Of a stretch of DNA of 64,000 nucleotides, positions 35,068-47,180 are shown piece by piece (the stretch's first letter is position 1; every line of letters begins with the position of its first letter). Below the pieces are notes generated by a model. The model saw only the letters and a program-made list of their open reading frames with translations, did no database searches and was not told where the DNA came from. The stretch lies in NCBI GenBank assembly GCA_948567375.1, contig OX419755.1:7631001-7695000 (forward strand), in the 5' to 3' direction. The position numbers and the translations under genes were made by a program. Source of the stretch: Lunularia cruciata (taxonomy: Eukaryota > Streptophyta > Marchantiopsida > Lunulariales > Lunulariaceae).

Positions 35068-35329
35068 GTGGGCAATGCCCCCTAGTATGTTTATCTATAT
35101 AGATCAAAGAACAATGTGCTACTCACGTGGAGGGTTCCATTCACATTAGGGCCAAGAACCTAATGCACCACATAGGTAATGGCTTTTTAACTAACTCTAT
35201 AACAAGTATACTAAGTGGAAATACAATGCTATACAAGTTTAGTCTAACCCTAAACTATTTCACACCTGTAGAGAGCTTGCAATCTCAACCCTTTCCCTCA
35301 AGCTCTGATCAATGCACTATACACCTGAT

Positions 35330-35770
35330 TGATCTTGGATCACATCAAATGTGTTTGTAGGCAAAGCCTTTGTAAATATGTAAACTACTTGCTCATTTGT
35401 ACCAAGAAAAAAAAGGATTTATCTCTCCTAGTACCTTCTCCCTAATGAAGTGATGTTGCACCTCAATGTGTTTTGTCCTAATATGAAACATGGGATTACT
35501 AGTAAGTCTAAATACTACTCTTGTTATTTGCATGATAACAATCATAGTGGAGATATATACACTAATGTCTACAAGTAACCTTCAAAGCCAAACTACCTCA
35601 CAAGAAGACAAGGATACCATAGTTTGCTTCTTTGAGGACTAGCTAATAATTGCACTTCCCAAACTAAAAGCATAGCTAGAGGTGGACCGTTTGTCCAAAG
35701 TACTCCTTGCCCAATTTGCATTTGTAAACCCACACAAGTACACACTCTTTTTGGCTAACTAAACAGTGAC
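35330..35770 (-). pseudogene. Ty1/copia RNase H / polyprotein 3' end, degenerate
   Basis: On the minus strand, translation across frameshifts gives NANWARSTLDKRSTSSYAF, then SSKKQTMVSLSSCE near 35620, and NPMFHIRTKHIEVQHHFI then REKVLGEI (about 35490-35425). These are the conserved end of copia RNase H. A purine-rich GAGGGAAAGGGTTGAG follows near 35305-35285, a plausible PPT. The match fades just right of 35770. Confidence 0.8.
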
Positions 35771-38700
35771 CAAACCAAAGCACACTAACAAGCCAAGCAC
35801 ATGAAGAAACAAAAGGAATCAAACAGGTCCTATTTTCTATTCCTTACAACTCGTCATCTCTCTATTCTGTAGCATCTCCAATTGTCATTCCTTCCAAGTC
35901 TCCACTGTCCAGTAGGTCCTTCCTCGGGATTCTCCTTTCTCTTTGATATTCTGCCCCTAATGCATGTCATGTCAAATCTGACTCTTCTCTCTCAACCTGT
36001 TCTCTTATTCCTCCAGACCCTTCCTGTCCATTCATCAGCTCCTCCACAGACCTTTGTTCCTTTGAAGCCTACAGTATACTCTCCCAAAGCTTTGGAAGGC
36101 CCATGATATCGGTGATGGGTCACTGATCCGGTATGTTAGATCTTCCTGAATGCTCTGCACTGCTCTTGACATAGGTCTCTACGCCTTGTAGAAGCTCTTG
36201 ACGAATCCTGTATCGAGCTTCTATATCCAATCCTCGTATTATCTTGAGCTGAACATGACTTCTCTGGTTCAAGGAATCTCTCTCCGCATGATATAAATCA
36301 ATTTGTGAGCTGACAATGGTCCCATTTCAATACTTCACACTTGATTCTATAATCTGCTTTGCCTTCAAGTCTGTAAGGTGTGCCCTAACAATTGCTGCGG
36401 ATTCTCTACCTCACAGCAGCTTGAGAATTTGCAGATCAGCTTTCTATTTTCAGCATCCTATGGCGGCACAACTAAGTTGAAGAAGCAATCTTCTTGAATT
36501 ATCAGTTTTCTTGGTTTCATATGTTCTTTTCTTTGAGCCACATTGGGTGCTTTACATCACATACAAGCTGGTGAAGAAAATTGGACAAAAGCTATGACTA
36601 GAAGGAATCTAGCAGGAGTAGCCATTCACTTCTTCTTTTCTCCACAGCAATCAGCCTCCTTTGCATCCATACTTCTCCTTGTCGAACTCCACCAATTCTC
36701 CTGGTACAAAATGCCGTGTGCTATGTATGTTCCACCTTGCTTGTCATGTTTCCTAAATCAAAATTCCTGTCTCAACTCCTTCCCTTAGTAACTATGCCCA
36801 ACACCAAAATCAAGACCCCAGCCTCAAGAATACTCCTCTCAAGATTTTGTTCGTTCTCTTCAAAGAGGAAGTAGGAGAATGCAAGACATAGAGGCAAGGA
36901 AGGTTAGTGACCATAGAGGGGAAGGAACAAGCCAGCAATGAAGGTGGTACCATACACATCCCTTTGTTTTTCCCCTTCATTCCAACTCCTATCGATGTTC
37001 TGTCCTTCCAAATCCAAACCCTTTCAATACCTCTATGTCAACCAATCCAACCCTTTTATTTCCTCCCTATCCTTCCCTTCTTTTCTTCCTGATCATCCTC
37101 TAGTTCCCAAAGTCCTCTCGGCAATTCTCCCCTTTCCCTCCACACTCGCCCAATCCTTGGGTCTTCCTCCCTATCAACCAACTCTCCTTTGATTCTCACT
37201 ACTGCCTCTCAAAACTTCCTACCAAACCTCTATCAATCTTTCCCACATGAATTTGTGTTGGCATAATGATTTGAGTGATGGAAATGCAAGGAAGGTCTTG
37301 ACGTATCACAGAATTCAGTTGTCAGCAAAAGCTTGTTGTAGAAGAACCTGAAAAATAGAGTTATAACCAAGCAACCAGAAAGAAGACCAAAGAAAGGCAC
37401 CAAGACCTTAAAACGTCAACTCAGATTCACCCCCTCAATGGCAGATTCAGAATAAGATTTTTATTTTTTTTGAACAAAGCCACGGCCCTAAGATTCTTCC
37501 CAATTGAAGTAATTTGTAAAAGTATTTGTCCCAAAATTCCCGTCATCTCCTACTAAGCTCTTGCTAGCTCATCCAAGTTTCCTGAAAAATCCGGCTCTAT
37601 CCACATGTGCATTGCAACCTTATGATATCCTGCTCCTTGTCTTCCTTAAAGTGTCAGACCAATCCTTGAAACTTGTGACTAGGCCAATAAGCCAAAGACA
37701 AGATCACTCAAACCTCGTTCTTCACCAAATCTTGGAAGGTCAGCAGCTTTAGAATCCACTCTAGCACAAAGATCCTCATCGGCATCACATTGTGATTGCT
37801 TCTTCAAATCATTCGGGCCTCTTCAATCTCCAAACCCTTCACACTTGCAATCCATCATGACACCAATGACGTGTGAAAGTCAAGACGTCTTCATCTCTCT
37901 AGTCATAGCTGATGCTTGCTGCCTCAAGCAGAACACCAGTCCTCCCTACACGGGACAAAGAACATTGCAATTTCCAAAGAATGCGTTGCACACATCTCCT
38001 CCACATATGCCAAATCTACTCCCCTTCCTTCCGGGCAACAAAAGCCACTCCCAACATTGATCCTTCCAAATTACTCAACATTCCCGCTCCACTACCTCTA
38101 TTTCTCTCCCATTTATTGCTTCTCTTCTTTCATCTCTCTCCGTTCTCCCCGAAACCTCCCTCACTATCTATCTCTTGCAAACATTTATCCTCTTTCCTTC
38201 TCTCCTGGCTTTGATTTCCTTTGATATTGCTTTTCTTGTTTCCTGAACTCTCTGCAAAAGATCCCTCAAAAAAATAAAAATAAAACACTCTGCTTTTGTT
38301 TGATTTCACCCTTATCACTTTTCTGTCCCAGTGATTTTCTTCCCTTCTCCCCCAAAACCCTTTTGATAATTTCATTTCTCCCTTCACTGTCCCTTCCACA
38401 CTCCTCAATTATTGTCCTTTCCTGTCTCTTTAATTCTCCCAAAAACTCTTGTCTCTTCTTCAAAGTCCTTTCTCTATCTTCTCCCCACGACACATTTCTT
38501 CCTCAGTCACCCAAAACTCCTTTGAAAACCCTATGATCTCCCAAAACATCTCCTTCCTCTAGGAATTTCACTTCCTACCTCTTTCAAAACCCTACGCTTC
38601 CTTTTCCAAAATCTTGGTTGCTTTTGCTAAATTCCCAAAACCCTCTGCTACTACCGCTAACTAAAATACTCTTGAGACCTCAATATCATAAACAAACTCC

Positions 38701-38920
38701 AATGATTAAGTGACATGCAAATAACCCTGAGTTTATGTGACATTAAAGAAAATCCACCACTCAATTTCCTCACTCCCTTAACACAAGAGAAAATCCTTGA
38801 GCTTATAGGAACGCAAAACAACTATCGGTTTCACCATAACATAAACCCTTGAGTTCACTAACATGAAAACCTCACACCAAATGGCACCAATACTACGTGT
38901 AGATTACTTCCCCAACAACA
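35771..38920. other. Pyrimidine-rich stretch with no recognised gene
   Basis: The plus strand is rich in CT, especially 36940-38550, giving many spurious Pro/Ser/Phe/Leu-rich open frames. It lies between a copia 3' end and chromovirus D. It could be an LTR/UTR-like part of another retroelement; I found no boundary, tRNA or coding motif. Confidence 0.4.
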
Positions 38921-38999
38921 ACGCCTATTGGGAGCTTGATTAGTTCCAATGGGATTGAAGGATAGACCTATACAAGTTTGCTTCACTTGCAAGGTATGA

Positions 39000-39845
39000 T
39001 ATCTAATCGGGATTGTAGGATTTTGGTTAATTTTGGAAGTTTAAAGAATTGAATGTCTAAGCAAGTAGCAAAGGAATTGGGTATTCCTATCAAGCCAGTG
39101 ATTGGAAGGAGATTGATGATAGCGGATGGTAGAAAGGGTTCTACATTCCGTACCTCACATCCTATTACTTTTAAGATTGGGAAAGAGTATTTGGAGTGTA
39201 TGAGGTTTGTAGTGGCACCTCTACACTATGATGTCATTCTAGGACTACCTTGGCTTGAACATCATAAGGTTCAATTTGATTGGACAACAAATTCAAGTAC
39301 AACACCAAGGTAAGAAATTCCAATTAGGTTATCTGGCACCTCTGAGTAAGACACCTAAGAATAGTCAGTCCCAAGATGGGAAGTTTGTCGAGAAGGTAGC
39401 CATAGAGCATGCCTTGAAGAGAGAGGAGCCCCAAGATGGGAAGTTTGCCAAGAAGGCAACCATGGAGCAAGGTTTGAAGAGAGATGAGTCCCTAGATGGG
39501 AAGTTTGTTAGTGAAGTAGCCATAGAGCAAGCTTTGGAGGAAGAGAAGTCAGTTTTTGCGGTGTGGATCAAGCCAATTACACAAGGACAATCTAAGGAGA
39601 GCCGAGAGGCTCATCAAGAAATTTTTGATCAGCTAGTTCAGGAGTTTGCGGACTTGTTTCCGGATGATCCGCCAAAGGGATTACCCTCCGATCGTGGTAT
39701 GCCCTTCAAGATTGAGTTATTGCCAAGGAGTACTCTAGTAAGTCCACCAATCTATCGGCTCTCACCAAACGAGTTGAAGGAGTTGCGAACAACACTTATG
39801 GAGTTGTTGGAAAAGGACTTCATACAACATAATACCTCTCCTTAG
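39000..39845 (+). pseudogene. Protease, repeat linker and RT start of element D
   Basis: The protease portion reads KELGIPIKPVIGRRLMIADG and YDVILGLPWLEHHKV, but the active-site DSG zone before 39053 is frameshifted. The linker at about 39366-39550 has three 20-residue repeats of the type (Q/L)DGKFxxxxxxEQxLxxEx. RT begins near 39620 with FADLFPDDPPKGLPSDRGMP, then a TAG at 39843 breaks the frame. Confidence 0.82.
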
Positions 39846-41100
39846 GGAGCACCGGTAATATTTGTTCCAAAGAAGGATAGAGGACTTCATTTCTGTATTG
39901 ATTATCGTGGGCTCAATAAGCAAACAATGAAGAATGCATATTCCTTGCCTTGGCTTGATGACTTGCTTGATCAATTGAGTAGAGCACAATGCTTTTCCAA
40001 GCTGGATCTTTGCAGCGGCTACTGGCAAATCCCCATTGATAGGGAGGATGTGCAAAAGATGGTCTTTCATACAAGGTATGGGCATTTTGAGTGAGAGTTC
40101 TACCTTTTGGGCTCACTAATGCTCCAACAATCTTCATGGATTAGATGCATCAGGTGTTGGATGGACTATTGGATTGGTATATGGTGGTGTTCTTGGATGA
40201 TATCTTATGTATAGCAAGACAGAGGAAGAACACATGAATCACATACAAGAAGTCCTAAGACAACTATGACAATGGAAATTTTACTGCAAGAAGTTGGAGT
40301 GTGCCTTTTGGCAAAAGGAAGTTACCTTCTTGGAGCACAAGATCTCATCGGAGGGGATCAAGATGGAAGAGGAGAAATTAAGTCCATTATTGATTGGCCT
40401 ACTCCAAGGGATAATATAGAAGTATGGGCATTTAATGGATTGGCCAGTTTTTACCAACGGTTCATCCATTATTATGCTCATGTGGCTGCACCATTGACTG
40501 ACTTCTTGGAGAAGGACTCAAGCTTTCAATGGACCACCAAGCACAAAGAAGCATTCTAGAAGTTGAAACATATGGTGTCTTCAAGGCCCATTCTTCAACC
40601 GTATGATCATCAACTACCCTATGTGGTTGATTTTGATGCTTCTAACTTTGCAATTAGAGTCATGTTGCAACAAGAATTCTCAGATGGACTACATCCCATT
40701 TCCTTTGTGTCTCACTAACTCAATACGGCTGAAAGAAACTACTCTGCTCAAGATCGAGAACAACTTGGGATGGTATATGCCACCAAGGTATGGAGGAATA
40801 ACCTCTTGGGGAAAATATGATCATCCAAATTGATCACAAACCATTGTTGCAAACCTTACATTTGGAATACATGAAGAGTCGACATCATTGATGGGAGGAA
40901 TAACTCCAATTGTTTGACATCAAACTTGAGTACAAACTAGGTCGGTTCCACATCATCCCTGATGCTTTATCACAAAGACCTGATTTGAAGTCTCTTCTTC
41001 TCATCAAAATGACAATTACAACGGTATCAATTGACTCCAAGGTCCAAAATGAGTTTCAATCAGCTCTACAACAAGATCCCTTCTTCCAAATGGTACATGG
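39846..41100 (+). pseudogene. Reverse transcriptase / RNase H of element D
   Basis: It reads [20 protein letters not shown] (about 39860-39920) and FSKLDLCSGYWQIPIDRED, the RT palm. VVFLDDIL near 40190 keeps both catalytic aspartates. Frameshifts lie before (near 40095) and after it. RNase H carries ASFYQRFIHYYAHVAAPLTD and SFQWTTKHKEAF (40440-40559). Confidence 0.85.
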
Positions 41101-41199
41101 TTGCCTTATAGCATGAGACAAGGAGTACAACACCTTCTCCATCAAGGAGGGCCTTCTATTCCATGAGGACCGGATCTATGTTCTAGCCAAATGTGATCT

Positions 41200-42500
41200 T
41201 TGACTTGTGTGCCTTCAAGAAGCCCATGATTTACCCAGAGATGGTCACATTGTGTAGACAAGACCTTGGGTACCCTCCAACCCCAATGGTGGTGGCCCAA
41301 CATGACACAAGATGTTCAAGAATTTTTCCAATCTTGTGAGAGTTGCCAATGTGACAAGGCCAGTAACCAGAAGCCAAGTGGACTCCTTCAACCACTCGCC
41401 ATTCCATCTGCTCAATGGGAGCATATGAGCTTGGATCTCATCACATCCTTGCCCAAGACAAAGCAAGGCCACACAACAATCATGGTGTTGGTGGATAAGC
41501 TAAGTAAGAAAATCCACTTAGCACCTACTTGTGATACCGTGGATGCTCCAACCTTAGCACAAAGCTACTTTTACAATGTCTTCAAACATCATGGGATGCC
41601 ATGTGTACTCATCTCCGACCGTGATCCTTGATTTACTGGGAAGTTTTAGCAAGAACTTCTAGATACTCGGGACCAAGCTTGCTTTGTCCACGGCCTATCA
41701 TCCTCAAACTGATGGACAAACCAAATGTGCAAATCCTATATTAGAGGATAGTTGCGTGCCTTTGTCAATATCTACCATACCAATTGGGATGGATGTCTTG
41801 CAATTGCAGAATTTGCCTACAACAATTCCAAACAAGAAAGCACCAGATTTTCTCCTTTCTTTCTCAATTTTAGCCAAGATCCGCTTGTTCCAAATTCTCT
41901 TATTGCTTCCCCTCCATCTCAAGTTCCTCATACTTCAACATTCTTGACCATTATATCCCAATCTCTCCAACAAGCCAAATCTCACCTCCTTATTGCTCAG
42001 AATTGTCAAAACAATATGCGGACCACCATTGTCATGATCTCACCTTTGAAGTCGGTGATAAAGTCATTTTATCCTCTAGTAACCTCCCTCTCCCACTTGA
42101 TACCCAAGTTTGTAAACTTGCCCCTAATTAGATAGGACCTTTTGATGTCACCCAAATTGTCTCTCTTGTTGCTTATCAACTTGCCTTACCTTGTCATATG
42201 CATATCCATCTTGTCTTTCATATTTCCAAGTTGAAACCCCTTGTTCCTAACCCCTCTTCCTTTTCCTCTTGAGTCCAACCTCCCCTTCCTCATGTCCCTA
42301 TCAATGATCATGAGGAGTACAAAGTTGATCGTATCCTTGCACGTCACCATATTCAACAAGATCATCGACAACATATGGAGTACAAGGTCTTTTGGAAAGG
42401 GTATCCCCTTCATGATGCTACATGGGAACCTCTTTCTCACCTCCAGAATGCACATATGGCCATCCAGGAGTTCAAAGCTTCATTAGCGAAGAGGACGTCA
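41200..42500 (+). pseudogene. Integrase and chromodomain of element D
   Basis: The fragment 41266-41631 reads QPQWWWPNMTQDVQEFF, SCESCQCDKASNQ (complete CxxC of the zinc region), SLDLITSLP, VLVDKLSKKIHLAPT and HGMPCVLISDRDP, so the core catalytic positions are visible. A stop follows at 41629. Later pieces include CLAIAEFAYNNSKQESTRFS (41782-41841). The chromodomain (MEYKVFWKGYPLHDATWEPL) is at 42375-42434. Confidence 0.86.
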
Positions 42501-42521
42501 CCAACTAGCGGTGGGGGAATA

Positions 42522-42933
42522 TGTAAAAATATGGAGTTTAGCGACAAAGTTAGTAGGGCTAACAAAGTAGCAAATAATAAAAATTAGCCTACAATATTAT
42601 GGAAGTATCTAGGAAGCTTCTTAGGAAGCTTCCCAACTAGCTTAGCTTGCACCTCAAGTAAATTGCTTCTAGAAGCTTCCAACTAGCTTAGCTTGCATGC
42701 CAAGTAGGCGGCTTTTAGAAGAAAGCTTCTTGAGAAGCTTCCTGATTAACTTGGCTTGCACTCTAAGAAAGAGGCTTGAGGAAAATTCTTGAGAAGCTTC
42801 TCAAGGGCCTTGTATGCTACCCATAAATACCAAAGCCAAAGCTCATGCTAGACATTCAGAGTTTTCTCTCATTCAAGTGTCCCAATGTGAGCTTCCATTC
42901 TCCTATTTCTCTCCTCGGTCTTGGTCTTTAACA
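42522..42933 (+). repeat. 3' LTR of element D with heat-shock-element-like array
   Basis: A 412-bp LTR from TGTAAAAATATGG to TCTTTAACA, the inverted relative of 14258-14646. It carries repeated GAAGCTTC blocks, including the 3-unit TTCTAGAAGCTTC at 42667-42679. Confidence 0.85.
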
Positions 42934-43500
42934 ATACCATACTTGGCAACCATGTCAATAGCATATTGTCATTGTAATAGCCACATATCTTTACCATCCT
43001 TGATGAACCTTAACTCCCTAGGTCCTTCATTTTGAACTCAACTACAACCTACACTTAATTTTCTAAATTTGCTTCTTACAACTCCCACTCAATATCAAAT
43101 CATACACATGGATTATAATGACAATACGAGAATTTTTTGTACTCAATACATAGATTGAGGAGCTTGATTTTTGCACTTTGTACCTGAATGCCTACAAGAT
43201 ACCAATGACCTTACCATACCAAGCTCTAAGAGCTTGCTTGAGTCCATATAAGACCTTCTACAACTTACACACTAGAGTTAGAGATCTTAGGTCTCCATAA
43301 CCAAGTGGGTAAACCATATACACCTCTTCTTGAAGATCTCTATTCAAGAAGACATTCTTCATATCCATCTGATGCAACTTCCACTGCTTACTTGTTGCTA
43401 TTGCTACCATTGTTTGAATAGATAGTGATGTCAATGCCCTCTGAGAACTTAGCAATTTCTCAACATAAGGATACCTTGCACTATGCTATTACTCAAGGGA
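42934..43500 (-). pseudogene. Ty1/copia reverse transcriptase, degenerate
   Basis: The minus-strand fragment 43455-43258 reads VAIATSKQWKLHQMDMKNVF, then LNRDLQEEVYM, the copia RT motif (KxxxxQMDVKxAFLxGxLxEEVYM). Leftward, pieces of LYGLKQALRAWYGKV and VYDLILSG (YVDDLI position, broken) follow. It ends where D's LTR begins. Together with 35330-35770 (RNase H, same strand) it may be one copia element split by D. Confidence 0.82.
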
Positions 43501-44445
43501 AAGCTATAGATCCTCAATCCATTGATTTCCTCCAAGTGATTATGTATATCTATAGCAAACTATACCGAAAACACTTGATGTTACTATAGGCCACACTTTC
43601 TTAAGAGTGTGTAAGGTTTTGCCTTCCAAAGTACTCATGTTGGAAAGATATGATGGTGTTTTTTGGAAAGATCATGTGCACAATTGTGTGCCATTCTACC
43701 ACACAAACATTGATGGCACTATAGATACAAGCTTTGCAATTGTACATGTAACACATCACCTCTTTCTAAAGTGTACCTTTTATCTTTTAACTTGTAGAAC
43801 TTAACCAAGAAGAGTGTAGAAATAGTCAATCAATAATGAAGATGGGAAGTAGATGATTAATTATCTTCCATCCCACACCATCAAGGGCAAAGATGTTATG
43901 AGAGAACTAGTAGCATAGATCTAGATAATGAGCACAAAGCGTGGCTCTTTGAAGAGGAAGGTTATCAAACAAGAGAACCTTTGATGAAGGAACCCTTTGC
44001 ATTGGGATATCTTTGTCCTAAAGAGAGACCTTTGCCTTAGGATGGCCTTCAGCCAAAAAAGCCATTTGGTCTAATAGTTCCTTAGCTTGAAGTTTCACAA
44101 ATAAATATGGCACCATTAGATCAAGAACCATAATTAATGACCGTTTGATTATACTAACCACTCACATATGCAAGTAGCGATTGCTCACCAAAAGACATGC
44201 TTGTCAAATTTTCATAATGGTTAGGCCAGCACCTTAAAATATCCACTTGGGGCTTGGATCCTCTTCAATTTTTTGCAGAATCAACCCAAGCAAGACCTAT
44301 TGCGTTTTCCCACCCTTGACAATAATTTTTTACTTAGACATTCAAAATTGCAAGAGAGTGTGTCTATGTGAGGAGGATTAGGAAGTGAGAAGAAAAGTGG
44401 GGATGATAAGAAGAAAATGGAAAAAGAAGTGAATGCTCCTAGTAC
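43501..44445. other. Decayed DNA between copia RT and coiled-coil repeat
   Basis: Probably the upstream part of the copia element, but no integrase or gag motif could be read. A phrase (AGAACCTTTGATGAAGGAACC near 43974) loosely resembles 52487-52515. Confidence 0.35.
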
Positions 44446-45866
44446 ACCAATGTGGTACATACATTTTTCATTTTTGACAAGTTTTATAAAAGAAGTGTAT
44501 TGTTGAAGCTGAATTATAGCCTAATGAAGAAGAAAAAAGAAGAATTATGTATTTGGAGTAGACTCAAAGAAGTCAACTTCATGTTTGAGGAAGAAGGACT
44601 TGGGTCGGACTTACACAATGGTCGACCCAAAGTAAGGTTACCTTGCATCAGGATAATCAACCCCACCCAAAGAAACTATAACAACATTTCTTTGGGTCAT
44701 GCAAAACAAGAAGGTACCATTCATAGAAAATGGTTACTTTGGGAGGATGAAAGTTGAGAACAATAGGAAACAAACACATAGAATCTATGAGTGTCAATTG
44801 CAAATTGATTGAAGAATGCATGCCCAAGGGAGCACTATAAAATTAAGACTTCATCAAGGAAGTTATGAAATGTCATGAAGATATCCTATTCCTATAAGCA
44901 ATTGTCCCAAAGGAATGTGAATCACAAGGCCAAATAAGAGTTTGATTTTCCAAAGACATGAGTGAGTTAGAATCACATGTCTTGGAGAGGGGATAGTGTT
45001 CAAACAACCCAAAATTTGTGAGCGCATGATGCTAAGAAAGAGTGTAGGAAGAGCTCCTCACTTGTAGTGAGGAATCCTATAATTTGGAGGTTGGATGTAA
45101 TGGCAAGGATCAAAATCTTGAGTAGACTTTGGATCACATTTTTGACCTAGAACTCAAATTTGAGTTTTCTTGAGTTTGTGGCAAAGATACCAGTAATTGT
45201 GAAGATGGCCCCAAAGCAAAGGGGAAGAGAGGCAATCCGGCTTAATGGACTGAGTCAAATTGGAGATTAGTTCTAGGGAAGGAAGTTGGAGATGTGGCCT
45301 GAGTCATCTTCTATCAGAAGGGTTGATTCTTTGGAAGAAACCACTGAAGTGAGAAATACCTTTAGCACTCCTTGTACCAACAATGGATATAAGGTGGATA
45401 CATATCAGGACCCAATGAGATGAAGTATCATCTGGGCCTTGATGGTGATGTTCAAACCCAAGCGCACCATGTACATGACAAAGAACCAAGCATTATTCTT
45501 GCACCATATGTTCATAGGAGAGAAAGTGAATAGTGCAAAGTGTTTTCACCAACAAATGAGGCAAATGATTGTGAATTGGAGAAATAGATATGCCGTCACA
45601 CTACTTTGTGCAGATTGTAGCACATTTTTACCTAAGTTTGAACTTGCTGACTTTGGAGGAGAAACAAAGAATGGTTTCTCACTTCCACTCAAATTTGCAT
45701 CAAGATGCAGATGAGCAACATTAAAATATAATAGATTAGAAGGAATGATGAATACTTTTCTAGGACTGGGCAGTAGAAGATAGTGTCTATAGCCATTCCA
45801 AAGACAAAGAAGAAGAAGAAGAAGAAGAAGAAGAAGAAGAAGAAGAAGAAGAAGAAGAAGAAGAAG

Positions 45867-45897
<31 letters not shown>

Positions 45898-46390
45898 TAT
45901 TGCATGAGATGAGGAAGAGGAAGGTGACAAATGTGGACATGAATAATCTGTTAATTTATCTTAGAGATTGAGTAGATAGGAAAATCATTGAAATAGGAGA
46001 CAATATGAGTCTCATATTAGATCTTGTTAGATCAAAATTAGATGAACTTTGCATTGATTTGAAGGTAGGAACTAGATGCAAAGTAAATGAGGTAGGAGTG
46101 CAAGTGTATTTGGGTGAGTTTCTTGAGGCGTTTGAAGAAGTTAGAGTAGAGAAAGAGATTAATTAGTAGATTGATGACTTCAATTGCAATCTAGAATGAA
46201 AATAATATAGAAATAGAAGAAGATCTAGTTGAACCCAAAGTAGAGGAAACAATTGTAGGTAATTCATTTGTAGAAGCTGAAGTAAACGTAGACATGGAAT
46301 AGTAATAGTTTTGAGATTTGAAGGGGCAGATATGAAGAAGTGGATTGACACTTTGAATCTATAGGTTGGTAAAGTAGCAATTGAAGTGCT
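44446..46390 (+). pseudogene. Retroelement-linked coiled-coil reading region (copy 3)
   Basis: It aligns with 955-3720. The best open segments are 44452-44757 and 45439-45714 (VTLLCADCSTFLPKFELAD, resembling 2105-2160). A long (GAA)n expansion lies at 45806-45896, inside the Lys/Glu-rich part. The region after it (RKVTNVDMNNLLIYL, then GDNMSLILDLVRSKLD) resembles 3600-3700. Stops are present. Confidence 0.55.
45806..45896. repeat. (GAA)n microsatellite
   Basis: About 30 uninterrupted GAA/AAG units, giving poly-Lys on the plus strand and poly-Phe on the minus strand. It lies inside a coiled-coil reading region that was already Lys/Glu-rich. Confidence 0.95.
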
Positions 46391-47180
46391 TTAAGTAGTT
46401 AGATGATTGTCTGACTGAGTGCTCCGCCTATTTAAAGGAGGCATTCATAGTGAGGTATTTTATTCAGTACTATAATTTCAAAGTTAAGTAAAGCGAAGTG
46501 TTGTAACTCAATACTCATCATTTTAGCTTAATTCCAAGTATCAATCCTATGTGTGTGTATGGGGAAGTTTGAGTTGCAATTAGTAAGTTTTGGGTGTTAG
46601 ATTATGCAGTGCTTTATGTTCATTTTGTATGTTTGATCTTGAATGAATAGCAATTAAGGTAATGCCTTGACAAATCTGTGAAGAATTGTAGTGTTGGTAG
46701 TATTATGCATTTGTGACCATAGTGTTGGATTGATGCAAAGCAGATTTGATTGAGGAAACGGTTCCTTCAATGGAAAGGTGGAACACAATTCTGAGTTAAA
46801 GTCATTTCATGGTGAAGTAGCTTTCTTTGAGAGAACTGAATCATCATAATCAAGATTGATTTGGAAAAGATTTGATGAATTGTGATTATGGGTGTTGTGA
46901 TTTATGACAAGATTTTAATCTAGTGCTTGTTACTCTCTTTTGGGTGTGGTTTCTACCCAAGAGATTAAAGAAGCAATCAAGAAGAACTATTTGTTATTTT
47001 TTGATTCATATTTACCATTTCTAACCAGTATTTCTATAGGAACAAACAATTACTTATTTATTACCGCAAAAGTAATACTTGTTGGGTTGTCACAACCAAA
47101 GAGGATGAGAAGTGCATCCAAATTCATAATCAAGGCTCCAAGATTAGTTAAATGGGGATTTCATTTGTAGCTTAGAATTA
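46391..47180 (+). other. Possible LTR or leader region, unconfirmed
   Basis: CTATTTAAAGGAGGC at about 46429-46443 looks like a TATA box, and the stretch lies between two coiled-coil copies in the same orientation. No matching second LTR, PBS or clear ends were found. Confidence 0.3.

Larger units (their letters stand above)
38925..42933 (+). mobile_element. Chromovirus D: B-family Ty3/gypsy element, 5' truncated
   Basis: A plus-strand element beginning near the gag-protease junction (its start matches B near 13060). In order: protease (39000-39310), a linker with 20-residue repeats (39360-39550), RT (39640-40420), RNase H (40420-41100), integrase (41200-42200), chromodomain (42360-42480), purine tract (GGTGGGGGAA) and 3' LTR (42522-42933). 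Gag and the 5' LTR are absent. Right after the LTR lies copia RT sequence on the opposite strand, so D probably inserted into that copia. It is better preserved than A and C, but still has stops and shifts. Confidence 0.87.

Noticed and set aside
36938..38536. Overlapping Pro/Ser/Leu/Phe-rich frames on both strands
   Set aside because: They come from pyrimidine-rich DNA; frames overlap in two or three phases with no conserved motif.
45689..45940. Poly-Phe open frame opposite the (GAA)n tract
   Set aside because: Direct product of the microsatellite, not a gene.
46429..46443. TATTTAAA box proposed as promoter of a complete LTR element
   Set aside because: No paired LTR, PBS or target duplication could be located, so it is left as a low-confidence region.
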